Positions 8,812 through 16,820 of a stretch of DNA of 64,000 nucleotides are shown piece by piece. Location of the stretch: positions 1 through 64,000 of the forward strand of contig JAKSIJ010000005.1 of the NCBI GenBank assembly GCA_024398875.1, read 5' to 3'. The notes beneath the pieces are model-generated. The model was not told the DNA's origin. It was given only the letters and a program-made list of their open reading frames with translations, and made no database searches. This stretch comes from Fibrobacter sp. (GTDB taxonomy: Bacteria > Fibrobacterota > Fibrobacteria > Fibrobacterales > Fibrobacteraceae). Position numbers and translations under genes: made by a program. Position 1 is the first letter of the stretch. Each line of letters begins with the position of its first letter.

Positions 8812-10128
8812 ATGGCAGAAAATCAGAATCAAGAGAATGCGCAGGAAGCGCAGAAGAACAAGCGTAAAAAAAAGAACGTCATCATTCTCGTATTGATGTT
8901 CCTGCTCCTCATCTGCCTCTTCATTGTGCAGTGCGAGCTGGACAGCATGAAGCAGGCCGCACTTCAAAAAGAGCAGGAAACGGAACTGGAGGCAAGGCAG
9001 CAGCATATCCTGGATAGCCTCCGCCAACTGGAGCAGCAGCGTCTCGATAGCCTCAAGCGCATTGCCGACAGTCTCGCCCAAGACAGCCTCGCCGCGCTGG
9101 AAGCCGCCCGCGTGGCAGACAGCATCCGCACCGCCGATAGCCTTCGGGCTTTGGATTCCCTCAACGCCCTCAAGAATGTGAATCAGGACAGCCTCCGCCT
9201 TGCGCGCGACAGTATCAAGCATGTCAAGGATTCTCTCGCGGCTCTGGACAAGGTCCGCGCCGACAGTCTCAAGCACGTCAATGACAGCCTCGCGGCAGTA
9301 GAAAAAGCCCGCGCCGATAGCCTCGCTGCGGTAGAAAAAGCCCGCCAGGATTCCATCGCCAAGCAGCGGGCCCTGGACAGCATCCGCGCCGCAGACCAAA
9401 TTCCGCCCAACGCAGAAATCACACCTCCGGCGGGTCGCTATTACGAGCCCGTAAAAATGAAGGTGAAGTGCGACGAAATCAAGTGCAAGACATTCGTCTC
9501 CATCGGCGACACCCTGAATCCGCAGGACGCCAGCAAGGCAATTGAATACAACAAGACAGGTTCCGTATTCTTCTACGCCGAAGATTCCGTAGGGAACAAA
9601 TCCCCCTGGGAAGAGGCCAAGTACGACATGGCCAGCGACAACAAATGCGGAAAGAACGCCTACCCCGTTCCTGTGGGCGGCAAGGAAGTCTGCGTCGACG
9701 CTTACGAATATCCCAACGTGGCTGACGAAAATCCGCGGGACATGGTCTCCCACGAACAAGCGGTGAGTCTCTGCGAGCAAGAAGGCAAGCACCTCTGCAC
9801 GCTGGCTGAATGGCAGGCCGCCTGCCGCGGAAAAGACAACACCAAGTATTCCTACGGTGACGCTTACAAACAAAATAAGTGCAACACCAACACCAAGGCA
9901 ATGAAGCGCAGTGGCCGCAAGGAACAATGCCGCAGCTGGTATGGCATGTACGACATGAACGGCAACCTCTGGGAATGGACATCTACCGCAAGCCCCGATC
10001 ACCCCAACATGTTCCTCGTTGCTGGCGGTGCCTGGAACACCAATAACGGTAGCCGCTGCACCGAGAACAAATTCAGCTTCTATCCCCAGAACCAATACCC
10101 CAGCGTGGGCTTCCGCTGCTGCAAGTAA
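8812..10128 (+). CDS. membrane-anchored coiled-coil protein with FN3-associated and SUMF1-fold domains
   Basis: 438 aa. Lys-rich start, one membrane segment (~24-42), then a long periplasmic helix (~47-195) built on ADSL/DSLAA spacing. A short chitobiase-C/FN3-associated-like domain follows (TPPAGRYYEPVKMKVKC, ~203), then a formylglycine-generating-enzyme/PvdO fold (~275-438) with LCTLAEWQAACRGK, YDMNGNLWEWTS and GFRCC. The two active-site cysteines of true FGE, expected just after the GGAW strand, are not seen at their usual spacing, so catalysis is doubtful. Starts 5 bp after cdaA and probably shares its transcript. Role unknown; perhaps an envelope-wall linker. Confidence 0.85.
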   Translation: MAENQNQENAQEAQKNKRKKKNVIILVLMFLLLICLFIVQCELDSMKQAALQKEQETELEARQQHILDSLRQLEQQRLDSLKRIADSLAQDSLAALEAARVADSIRTADSLRALDSLNALKNVNQDSLRLARDSIKHVKDSLAALDKVRADSLKHVNDSLAAVEKARADSLAAVEKARQDSIAKQRALDSIRAADQIPPNAEITPPAGRYYEPVKMKVKCDEIKCKTFVSIGDTLNPQDASKAIEYNKTGSVFFYAEDSVGNKSPWEEAKYDMASDNKCGKNAYPVPVGGKEVCVDAYEYPNVADENPRDMVSHEQAVSLCEQEGKHLCTLAEWQAACRGKDNTKYSYGDAYKQNKCNTNTKAMKRSGRKEQCRSWYGMYDMNGNLWEWTSTASPDHPNMFLVAGGAWNTNNGSRCTENKFSFYPQNQYPSVGFRCCK

Positions 10129-10133
10129 GCAGT

Positions 10134-10473
10134 TTAAAATTTAAAATTAGTGCTTCGCACTCATTGTGACTTTGGCTCGACAATGTGACTGCAAGCAGTC
10201 CCACTGCACTCGCCTTGTCACAATTCAAAATTTAAAATTCACAATTAGCGTTTCGCACTCATTATGAATTATTAATTGATAACTAAGTCGAGCGTCGCAA
10301 AAATAAACTTGTTTATTTTTATGACCGAGACGCATTATCAAGAATAACGAAGTTATTAATTGATAACTAAGGCGAGTGAAGCGACCATGCTTGCATGGGC
10401 ATTTCCGAGCCGATTATCAACAATAACGAAGTTATTAATTGTGCATTGTGAATTGTGAATTATTAATTCAACA
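10134..10473. repeat. mosaic repeat, copy B (several modules)
   Basis: Fills the 334-bp gap. Three modules follow each other, each with a CTTG/CAAG-loop hairpin. The stems are GACTG/CAGTC (10187-10200), AAAAATAAA/TTTATTTTT (10299-10320) and CCATG/CATGG (10385-10398). GAA-loop hairpins AATAAC/GTTATT occur at 10343-10357 and 10422-10436, and TTC-loop versions near 10150 and 10247. Flanking words differ from copies A, C and D (ATTATTAATTGATAAC, AATTCAAAATTTAAAATTC). The right end runs into the stop codon of the minus-strand gene at 10463. Confidence 0.85.
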
Positions 10474-10996
10474 ACTCAACGTGAAGGTGTTCCGCCTCAC
10501 CCTTTTCCCAAAGCACGCGGCAACGCCCCCGAAGTTTGTCCTCAACACCAATGAATATCATCCGGCGTTTTTCCACAGGAATGTACTTTATTCGAAAATC
10601 CAGGGCCTTGTTCTGGTAATGCTTGGAATTGCGGGCATGATAGGGCCAATCGTTTCCGCTGGTAATCACAGGAATGTAATCATCCCCCATCACGTTGTGG
10701 AATACGTTCACCACCGTAAGTCCCGCCGTATCCAGCGCCGGGTCCAGGCTTTCCAGGTAAACGCCCTGCTTCTGCTTGGTCCGCTTAATCAATAGGCGAT
10801 GGACTTCCCGCCCCGTGAAAGGTTTCGCCTTCACATGGCTGTAGTAATCCTCTCCGCTCCACAACGGCTCATCCGCCTCATTCTCCGGCTCGTAACGGGG
10901 AATGTCCCTTTTGTTGGTCTGAATCAACACAAAAACGGCCACCAGGAATGAAATGGCGAAAATTGGAGCTAATAGGTATAAATGTCGTGTTGGCAT
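10463..10996 (-). CDS. M15-like zinc peptidase, membrane-anchored
   Basis: 177 aa with one N-terminal membrane segment (~6-25), so the catalytic part faces the periplasm. The C-terminal half carries the VanY/peptidase M15-type zinc pattern: SKHYQNKALDF (His and Asp ligands, ~122-131) and HLHVE (~170). A murein-related DD-/LD-carboxypeptidase role is likely by family but the substrate is unknown. The last codons and the TAA stop run into mosaic repeat B. Its 5' end overlaps the upstream region of the divergent lipoprotein gene, starting 34 bp away. Confidence 0.8.
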   Translation of the reverse strand: MPTRHLYLLAPIFAISFLVAVFVLIQTNKRDIPRYEPENEADEPLWSGEDYYSHVKAKPFTGREVHRLLIKRTKQKQGVYLESLDPALDTAGLTVVNVFHNVMGDDYIPVITSGNDWPYHARNSKHYQNKALDFRIKYIPVEKRRMIFIGVEDKLRGRCRVLWEKGEAEHLHVELLN

Positions 10997-11030
10997 TGTT
11001 TTTCCATTTCAAAAATACTATTTTAGAATC

Positions 11031-11390
11031 ATGATGAAAAAGATTCTTACCCTCGCTCTCCTTCTTTTGTCCCTCGTCCTCTTCGGCTGCGGCCAAGACA
11101 GCGCCAACTACGTCGGCTACTGGCAGGGCGAAACCAACATGATTTTCGAAGTTCTGACCGAGAACGGCAGCGACTACATCATCCGCAACATGAACGGCGA
11201 CTTGAAGGCTACCATTTCCGATGGCGCCCTCCGCGGCAAGAACTCTTTGGACATGGAATACGTGATGCGAGTGAAGAAGGATTCCGCCTACTATGAATTC
11301 GGCGGCATCACCACCGGTTACAAGCGCATTTCTGAAGAAGAATACAAGAAGATTATGGCCACCATGCAAAAAGCCGCCATTTCTCAGTAA
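11031..11390 (+). CDS. small lipoprotein of unknown function
   Basis: 119 aa. Signal peptide MMKKILTLALLLLSLVLFGC with lipobox LFGC, so lipidated at the envelope. The mature part has a repetitive beta-like pattern (YVGYWQGE, MIFEVL, DYIIRN, DLKATISDG, YYEFGG), resembling a small lipocalin/META-like sandwich, but no family is recognised. The start may be 11031 or the adjacent ATG at 11034. Followed by a probable terminator at 11421-11452. Confidence 0.8.
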   Translation: MMKKILTLALLLLSLVLFGCGQDSANYVGYWQGETNMIFEVLTENGSDYIIRNMNGDLKATISDGALRGKNSLDMEYVMRVKKDSAYYEFGGITTGYKRISEEEYKKIMATMQKAAISQ

Positions 11391-11420
11391 GCAACGCGCC
11401 AATTAAAATTCAAAATTTTT

Positions 11421-11452
11421 GCCGACGTTAACAGCGCCGGCTTATTTTTTAT
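11421..11452 (+). terminator. intrinsic terminator after the 11031 lipoprotein
   Basis: GCCG...CGGC-based stem (11421-11441) with a TTAACAG loop region, then TTATTTTTTATT. Convergent with the PDZ-thioredoxin gene ending at 11449. Confidence 0.55.
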
Positions 11453-12222
11453 TGCAACAGTTCCAGCACCCGCTTTTCTAACGCAGCCTGATTGGGAACG
11501 CCACTCCACACGCCCTTGATGTAACCTTCCCCATCCAACAGCATGAGGGTCGGAACCGCGTTGATGCCGTAACGGCGCCACAGGCCCTGGTCTGCATCGC
11601 GGTAGAGCGGATAGGGCGAACGATGCTGCTTTTCATAAAAAGCGTTCAGTACATCCGTTCCCTCATTGGAAATGCCGATAATTTCCAACCCCTTATCTCC
11701 ATACTTTCCGTAAACACTTTCTAGAATCGGGAGCGTCTTCCGGCAAGGCCCGCACCAGGTGGCCCAAAAATCAAGCAATGTGGCCTTGGGCTTTTCCTTG
11801 CGCTTCTCGGCATTTTTGTAGAAGTTCTTCTTGAACTCCGCCATTTTGCTCCCCACGGCAGAACCTGTGAGGCTGCTGATATCATCCGGGCGGTCCGTCA
11901 ATTTCACCTTCAGCGGAATCTTCTTCCCGTCGCGCAAGACTTCCACCTGCACCATCTGGCCCACCTTCCCCTTAGAAATCACCGCGGTAATCTGGGACAT
12001 GTCCGTCAGCTGCTTCCCGCCAAAGCCGATGAGCTTATCGCCCGCCACAATGCCTGCGGTAAAGCAGCCGGAATTGGGATGCACACCCATGACATTCAGC
12101 GCCAGGTGATTTTCATGAGTTGACTTCTTGAAAGTGAGACCCAGCCAAGGTGCCGCAAGCGCAGGCATAAACGCCAAAAAGAGAATGGCAGGCACCATTC
12201 CAAACTTCAGTTGCAACTTCAT
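11449..12222 (-). CDS. secreted PDZ-thioredoxin fusion (TlpA-like)
   Basis: 257 aa from ATG 12222. Signal peptide (~1-23, ending PALAAPW), a PDZ domain (~24-115; GCFTAGIVAGDKLIGFGGKQL), then a TlpA/AhpC-type thioredoxin domain (~140-257) with WCGPC (~155-159), NEGTDV and the cis-Pro loop INAVPTLML. Periplasmic thiol-disulfide exchange is the expected role; the PDZ may bind a partner's C-terminus. One base separates its start from the pyrD stop, so it follows pyrD in one transcript, an unusual pairing. Confidence 0.9.
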   Translation of the reverse strand: MKLQLKFGMVPAILFLAFMPALAAPWLGLTFKKSTHENHLALNVMGVHPNSGCFTAGIVAGDKLIGFGGKQLTDMSQITAVISKGKVGQMVQVEVLRDGKKIPLKVKLTDRPDDISSLTGSAVGSKMAEFKKNFYKNAEKRKEKPKATLLDFWATWCGPCRKTLPILESVYGKYGDKGLEIIGISNEGTDVLNAFYEKQHRSPYPLYRDADQGLWRRYGINAVPTLMLLDGEGYIKGVWSGVPNQAALEKRVLELLQ

Positions 12223-12223
12223 A

Positions 12224-13399
12224 CTACTTCTTCGGATTGCGATCGTCGAATTCGCCGAGTGACTTGTAGCCGTCATTCAGCAAGGCATCGTAAAGTTCAT
12301 TCCGCATGGCGTGTGCCGCCATCCAGCGGAAAGCCACCACAGAATAGCACTGCACGGCATCTACACCCATCTTGAGCAAGTCATAAATCTTATAGCCGTG
12401 ATCGATACCGCCACAGGCAATGACGCTCATCTTGGGGTAATGTTCCCGAATGTACTTCACATTCCAGACCATGTTCTCGTAGAGGGGCCGGCCAGACATT
12501 CCACCGCAGTCGCCATCAGCACGAAGGGGCGTCAGCTGCTCGTACTTGGTCTCTACCGGGAGTTCGCTGATTTTTGCCGTGGGGTACGTATTCCCCACCA
12601 CCACGCCATTCACGCCAGTGCGCACCAGCATATCCATAATGCTAATCAAATGCCGCTCTGACAAATCCGGGCTCAGTTTTGCATACACCGCTTTTCGAAT
12701 TCCAAGAGTGTTGCGGAACTTCATGATTTCCGTAAAAATCCGCTCCGAAAAACGCATGTCCAAATCCAGGCGTGATTCACCGGTGTTAGGGCAGCTCACG
12801 TTGATTTCAATATAATCGCCAGCCTTGTAGGCAATGGAAAAACTTTCGATAATGTCCTTCAGTTTTTCTTCTTCGTCGGTAAGGCCCGGGGTTTCCGCCA
12901 CGGAGATTCCCACACAGAGGCCAGCCTTGTGGGCCTTCACCAGTTGTGAATCCACGCGCTTGGCAATGGCATCCACCCCATCGTTGTTGAGGCCCATGCT
13001 GTTGTGGATGGCACGATCATTTTCCAGGAACCCCACGCGAGGATTGTGAGTGTTCCCGGCCCGCTTGTGGCGCGTAGCCGTGCCCACCGTAATGCCACCA
13101 AAGCCCACATTGGCGTAATCCTTGATGCGAAGGGCAGTTTTATTTGCCCCCGCCGCGAGGATGATAGGGCAACCAAAATAAAGGGAATTGCTGTGGTCCG
13201 AGAATGTAACCACACGCTTCAAAGGCTTGCTTAAATCCGGACGACCGCCCATGAATGGAATGAAGGGAGCGAAACGAGCCACATGCTTGAAGGAATCGTG
13301 ACGGAATTCTGGAGAATTGCGAAACACCCTGCGAATCATGGCGAGAACTTTATCGCTAAAACGCAGGTAATATTCGTGATTAATGCATTCAAAACTCAT
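12224..13399 (-). CDS. pyrD: dihydroorotate dehydrogenase, class 2-like
   Basis: Oxidises dihydroorotate to orotate in pyrimidine synthesis. 391 aa with the N-terminal extension typical of quinone-linked class 2 enzymes; FMN/barrel motifs LAAGANKTA (~82), VGFGGITVGTATRHKRAGN (~98), NSMGLNN (~133), KLSPDLSE, VVGNT, GGMSGRPL and IACGGI are visible. Odd: the catalytic-base loop reads NVSCPNTG with Cys203, the class 1 residue; class 2 enzymes normally carry Ser. The start at 13399 is the first ATG of the conserved reading. First gene of a two-gene operon with the PDZ-thioredoxin. Confidence 0.93.
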   Translation of the reverse strand: MSFECINHEYYLRFSDKVLAMIRRVFRNSPEFRHDSFKHVARFAPFIPFMGGRPDLSKPLKRVVTFSDHSNSLYFGCPIILAAGANKTALRIKDYANVGFGGITVGTATRHKRAGNTHNPRVGFLENDRAIHNSMGLNNDGVDAIAKRVDSQLVKAHKAGLCVGISVAETPGLTDEEEKLKDIIESFSIAYKAGDYIEINVSCPNTGESRLDLDMRFSERIFTEIMKFRNTLGIRKAVYAKLSPDLSERHLISIMDMLVRTGVNGVVVGNTYPTAKISELPVETKYEQLTPLRADGDCGGMSGRPLYENMVWNVKYIREHYPKMSVIACGGIDHGYKIYDLLKMGVDAVQCYSVVAFRWMAAHAMRNELYDALLNDGYKSLGEFDDRNPKK

Positions 13400-13471
13400 A
13401 GGATATGACTAAATTAACAAAAAGAGCGGTGGGAAAGCCACCAGCATGCCATTTTCATCGAGGATTTAGCT

Positions 13472-14836
13472 GTGAAGAATAAAATTCACGAAAAAATGCC
13501 AGAATATCTGGAAATTTTGAAGTCGTTGGTTCGCATTCCCTCCATCAGTTTTGACAATTTCGACCAAAAGCACGTGCTGGAATCGGCTGACGCGGTGAAG
13601 GCTCTGTTTGAAAAGGCCGGATTCACGGGCATCCAGTTCCTCGTGCCCCCCAGCGGAAGGCCCACCGTTTACGCCGAGAGCCTCACCTCGCCGGACAAGC
13701 CCACGGTACTGCTCTACGCCCATCACGATGTGCAGCCCCCCATGCGGGAGGCCCTTTGGGATACGCCTCCCTTTGACGCCATCCAGAAAGGAGAGCGGCT
13801 CTACGGGCGCGGCACCTGCGATGACAAGGCAGGCATCGTCACCCATCTGGCTGCTGCATTGCAAGTCCGGGAATGGAAAGGGAAAGAAGGCCCCAACCTG
13901 AAGTTCATCATTGAAGGCGAAGAGGAATCGGGCAGTGCCGGTTTCGCAAAAATCCTGAAGGAAAACGCTAGCCTCCTGAAGTGCGACGCCGTCATTGTGG
14001 CAGACCTGGGGAACTTTGCCAAGGGAACGCCCTCCATCACGACAACGCTCCGCGGCATGAGCGCCGTGGCCGTCACACTGAAAGCTGCCAAGGCGCCCCT
14101 CCATTCCGGAAGCTGGTCCGGCCCCATTCCCGACCCGGCACAAGCCCTCTGCCGCATGATTGCAAGCCTTACCGATGCCAAGGGGAACATCAACATCCCG
14201 CATTTTGAAGATGGACTGGTTCCGCCGACCGCAGAGGAACTCGCCTCCTACGCAAGTCTCGGCTACAGCGAAAAGACCTTCCGCAAAGAGGGCGGCGTTC
14301 TGGATTCAGTACAACTTAACGTTCCTGAAAACGAGATTCTCCCCTCCCTCTGGCGCCGCCCCAGCATTACGGTGACCGCCATCGAATCGGGCTCCAGACT
14401 CAACGCAGGCAATGTGCTTCAGGATAGCGCCTACGCCCGCATTGGAATCCGCCTCGCCCCCGGCATGGATGCAGACAAATGCACGCAACTGCTGGTGGAC
14501 TTTTTGAAGGCCCAGGTGCCCGCGGGCATGGAAAGCGAATTTTTGGTGGAAGACGGAGCCAACCCATTTACAACAAACGTAAGCCATCCCTATTTTAAAC
14601 TCATGAGCGAAGCCATGAGCGAGGCCTACGAATCGCCCACCAAATTCATCGGCTGCGGAGCAAGCATTCCTGGCGCAGAATATTTCCGCAATACCTTTGG
14701 CGACATTCCCATCCTCCTCACAGGAATCGAAGATCCGGAATGTGCAGCCCATGGTGAAAACGAAAGCCTCTACATCCCCGACTTCGAGCACGGCATTCTC
14801 TCGGAAACGTTATTCTTCGGAGGGCTCTCCAAATGA
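13472..14836 (+). CDS. M20 family metallopeptidase (dipeptidase-like)
   Basis: 454 aa cytoplasmic di-zinc peptidase of the M20 dipeptidase/CNDP-like group. Seen: VLLYAHHDVQPP (~77; first zinc His and catalytic Asp), GRGTCDDKAG (~113; bridging Asp), IEGEEESGS (~146; general base and ligand Glu), and AHGENE near the end (~429; last His). GTG start chosen because GAGGA lies about 8 bases upstream. Its last 4 bp overlap the sirtuin gene, suggesting co-translation. Confidence 0.92.
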   Translation: MKNKIHEKMPEYLEILKSLVRIPSISFDNFDQKHVLESADAVKALFEKAGFTGIQFLVPPSGRPTVYAESLTSPDKPTVLLYAHHDVQPPMREALWDTPPFDAIQKGERLYGRGTCDDKAGIVTHLAAALQVREWKGKEGPNLKFIIEGEEESGSAGFAKILKENASLLKCDAVIVADLGNFAKGTPSITTTLRGMSAVAVTLKAAKAPLHSGSWSGPIPDPAQALCRMIASLTDAKGNINIPHFEDGLVPPTAEELASYASLGYSEKTFRKEGGVLDSVQLNVPENEILPSLWRRPSITVTAIESGSRLNAGNVLQDSAYARIGIRLAPGMDADKCTQLLVDFLKAQVPAGMESEFLVEDGANPFTTNVSHPYFKLMSEAMSEAYESPTKFIGCGASIPGAEYFRNTFGDIPILLTGIEDPECAAHGENESLYIPDFEHGILSETLFFGGLSK

Positions 14837-15522
14837 AAAAGCGTGTGGTCATTTTAACAGGCGCTGGCATCAGTGCCGAATCCGGACTCCGCACCTTCCG
14901 CGGAAACGACGGCATGTGGGAGCACGAGAACATCGAGGACGTCTGCACTCCAGGCGCGCTCCGTCGGGACCCCAAGCGGGTCAAGGACTTCTACAACTTC
15001 CTCCGGAAGGGGCTTCCCGCGCACAAGCCCAATGCCGCACACCTCGCACTAGTGGAGTTGGAAAATCGCCTGGGCGATGAATTCCTGCTGGTAACTCAGA
15101 ATGTGGATGATCTTCACGAGCGGGCGGGCAGCAAGCGGGTGCTTCACATGCATGGGGACCTGATGAAACTTCGCTGCATGAGTGACGCCTCACACGAATT
15201 CTCCTTCACTGGCGAAGAAACGCTGGAAACCAAGTGCCCCTTCTGCGGCGGGAAAACTCGGCCCGACATCGTCTTCTTCGAAGAAGTGCCGCTCTACATG
15301 GAAGAAATCCAGGATGCTCTTCGGGAATGCGAGGAGTTCGTCTACATCGGCACCAGCAGCGTGGTGTACCCCGCCGCCGGCTTCAAGAGTTTCGCCAAAC
15401 GCTTCGGCGCCAAGGTCACCTGCCTCAACTTGGAGATTCCAAGCTACGACCCCGATACAGACGTGTTCATCCAGGGGAAGGCCACGGAAGTGGTTCCGGA
15501 ATGGGTGAAGAATTTTAAGTAG
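14833..15522 (+). CDS. cobB: NAD-dependent protein deacylase (sirtuin, CobB-like)
   Basis: Removes acyl groups from lysines using NAD. Seen: GAGISAESGLRTFRG (~11-25), TQNVDDLHERAG (~92-103), catalytic LHMHGDL (~108), CPFCGGKTRPDIVFFEE (~135) and GTSSVVYPAA (~172). Only one Cys of the first zinc pair is present, as in E. coli CobB. The class III desuccinylase YxxR motif is shifted (FYNFLRK), so acyl preference cannot be assumed. 229 aa. ATG overlaps the M20 gene by 4 bp. A strong bidirectional terminator follows. Confidence 0.93.
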   Translation: MKKRVVILTGAGISAESGLRTFRGNDGMWEHENIEDVCTPGALRRDPKRVKDFYNFLRKGLPAHKPNAAHLALVELENRLGDEFLLVTQNVDDLHERAGSKRVLHMHGDLMKLRCMSDASHEFSFTGEETLETKCPFCGGKTRPDIVFFEEVPLYMEEIQDALRECEEFVYIGTSSVVYPAAGFKSFAKRFGAKVTCLNLEIPSYDPDTDVFIQGKATEVVPEWVKNFK

Positions 15523-15562
15523 ATGTGGCCCGCGGAAAATTGCCCGCGAAAAATGCAAATAC

Positions 15563-15593
15563 AAAAAGACCAACCCGAAGGTTGGTCTTTTTT
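15563..15593. terminator. bidirectional intrinsic terminator between cobB and rplI
   Basis: AAAAAGACCAACC, loop CGAA, GGTTGGTCTTTTT: a 13-bp perfect stem with T-runs on both strands, placed between convergent cobB and the rpsF-rpsR-rplI operon. Confidence 0.92.
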
Positions 15594-15626
15594 GAAACTT
15601 GAGTTTCAGTGGAATAGAAAAAGCAA

Positions 15627-16076
15627 TTAAGCCTTCTCAGCAACCACCCAAACCTTGACCTGAGCTTCAACGTCGCTGAACACCTTGATGGTGACAGTGT
15701 ACACACCAAGCTGCTTGATGGGTTCATCAAGAGCAACCTGAGCGCGAGAAACCTTGACGCCAGCCTTGGTGATAGCTTCAGCGATATCGCTAGCGGTCAC
15801 AGAACCGTACAAGCGTTCGCCTTCCACCACGCGGCGTTCCAGGTTCACAGAAACCTGAGCGAGTTTGGCAGCCACGTCGCCAGCGGCAGCAAGTTCCTTC
15901 TGGAACTGAGCTTCGAGAGCAGCGCGGTTGGTTTCAATCTGAAGTTTTGCTTCCTTCGTAGCACGAACAGCGAGCTTGCGGGGGAAGAGGAAGTTACGAG
16001 CGTAACCGTCCTTAACCTTCACGACGTCAAGCATCTTGCCGAGGTGAGGAACATTAGCCTTAAGAATAATTTCCAT
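15627..16076 (-). CDS. rplI: 50S ribosomal protein L9
   Basis: 149 aa. Starts MEIILKANVPHLGKMLDVVKVKDGYARNFL, the L9 N-domain signature with GYARNFLFPRKLA (~26), a long connecting helix (~45-78) and the C-domain with RLYGSVT (~90). Binds domain V of 23S rRNA and limits slippage in translation. Third gene of rpsF-rpsR-rplI; GGAGG-like bases (AGGAGGAA) lie just before the start. Confidence 0.98.
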   Translation of the reverse strand: MEIILKANVPHLGKMLDVVKVKDGYARNFLFPRKLAVRATKEAKLQIETNRAALEAQFQKELAAAGDVAAKLAQVSVNLERRVVEGERLYGSVTASDIAEAITKAGVKVSRAQVALDEPIKQLGVYTVTIKVFSDVEAQVKVWVVAEKA

Positions 16077-16092
16077 AGTCTAGTTCCTCCTA

Positions 16093-16347
16093 TTAGCGAA
16101 TGCTGTCCGAAACGAACGGGAGAATGGCCATCTGACGAGCGCGCTTGATAGCTTCGTTCAGCATACGCTGATACTTTGCGCTTGTGCCAGAGATGCGGCG
16201 AGGAATGATCTTGCCACGTTCAGAGATGAAGCGACGGAGAGTCTTTTCATCCTTGTAGTCAATGAACTTGACGTTGTTTTCCGTGAACCAGCAAGTCTTC
16301 TTGCGACGGATGCGGGTTGCAGCCTGCTTCTTATCTTCAAAAGCCAT
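16093..16347 (-). CDS. rpsR: 30S ribosomal protein S18
   Basis: 84 aa. Basic N-end, then [35 protein letters not shown], the S18 core (~21-55), and [14 protein letters not shown] near the C-end. Binds the 30S platform together with S6. Its ATG overlaps the rpsF stop by one base (TAATG). No ssb gene lies between rpsF and rpsR. Confidence 0.98.
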   Translation of the reverse strand: MAFEDKKQAATRIRRKKTCWFTENNVKFIDYKDEKTLRRFISERGKIIPRRISGTSAKYQRMLNEAIKRARQMAILPFVSDSIR

Positions 16348-16715
16348 TATTCAGCCTCCCCTTCTTCAGCGTCCACAGGAATGATTTCTTCCGTAGACTG
16401 AGCCATATCCTGGTTGTAAACGATTTCGCTCATCGGATAATCAGCGAGGGTCATCCAGCGAAGAACGTTTTCATTGAGCTTGAGAGCAGCTTCCATGGCA
16501 GCCACTACAGCGGCTTCAGCCTTGTAGTAGAAAATCACATAAAAGCCGTGCTGACGCTTCTTGATGGAATAAGCGAGCTTGCGCTTGCCCCAGTCATCAC
16601 GACGGAGAATTTCACCGCCGTTCGTAATCATGGCAGCGATGTTCTCGATTTCGGCATTGATAGCGTCATCGGAGATCATAGCGTCGATGATTACCATCGT
16701 TTCGTATTGTCTCAT
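16347..16715 (-). CDS. rpsF: 30S ribosomal protein S6
   Basis: 122 aa. [12 protein letters not shown] start, [34 protein letters not shown] (~52-85) and a Glu-rich C-terminal tail are typical S6. AAAGGGA precedes the start. First gene of the rpsF-rpsR-rplI operon; its 5' leader has two hairpins (16738-16782) that may form the S6:S18 autoregulatory element. Confidence 0.98.
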   Translation of the reverse strand: MRQYETMVIIDAMISDDAINAEIENIAAMITNGGEILRRDDWGKRKLAYSIKKRQHGFYVIFYYKAEAAVVAAMEAALKLNENVLRWMTLADYPMSEIVYNQDMAQSTEEIIPVDAEEGEAE

Positions 16716-16737
16716 AATGAGTCCCTTTGGTCTATCG

Positions 16738-16782
16738 CCCGGCTACCGACATTGGCTCCGGGAGGGTTCCGATAAAAATCGG
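16738..16782 (-). promoter_or_regulatory. candidate S6:S18-binding leader of rpsF
   Basis: On the minus strand, CCGAT-TTTT-ATCGG (16782-16769) is followed by CCCGG ... CCGGG (16762-16738), whose 15-base loop contains GTCGG and GTAG. rpsF leaders in many phyla carry such a hairpin, bound by the S6:S18 dimer for feedback control. The match to that motif is by layout only. Confidence 0.45.
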
Positions 16783-16820
16783 TGGGTCAAATATAGGAAA
16801 AATATGGGTTGGAATGGGAA

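Noticed and set aside
8960-9370. Periodic DNA repeats that could look like a CRISPR array
   Set aside because: The period comes from ADSL-type codon repeats in a coiled coil; there are no constant direct repeats with unique spacers and no cas genes.
10134-10473. Insertion sequence remnant
   Set aside because: No transposase fragment, no terminal inverted repeats bounding the whole unit, and no visible target-site duplication.
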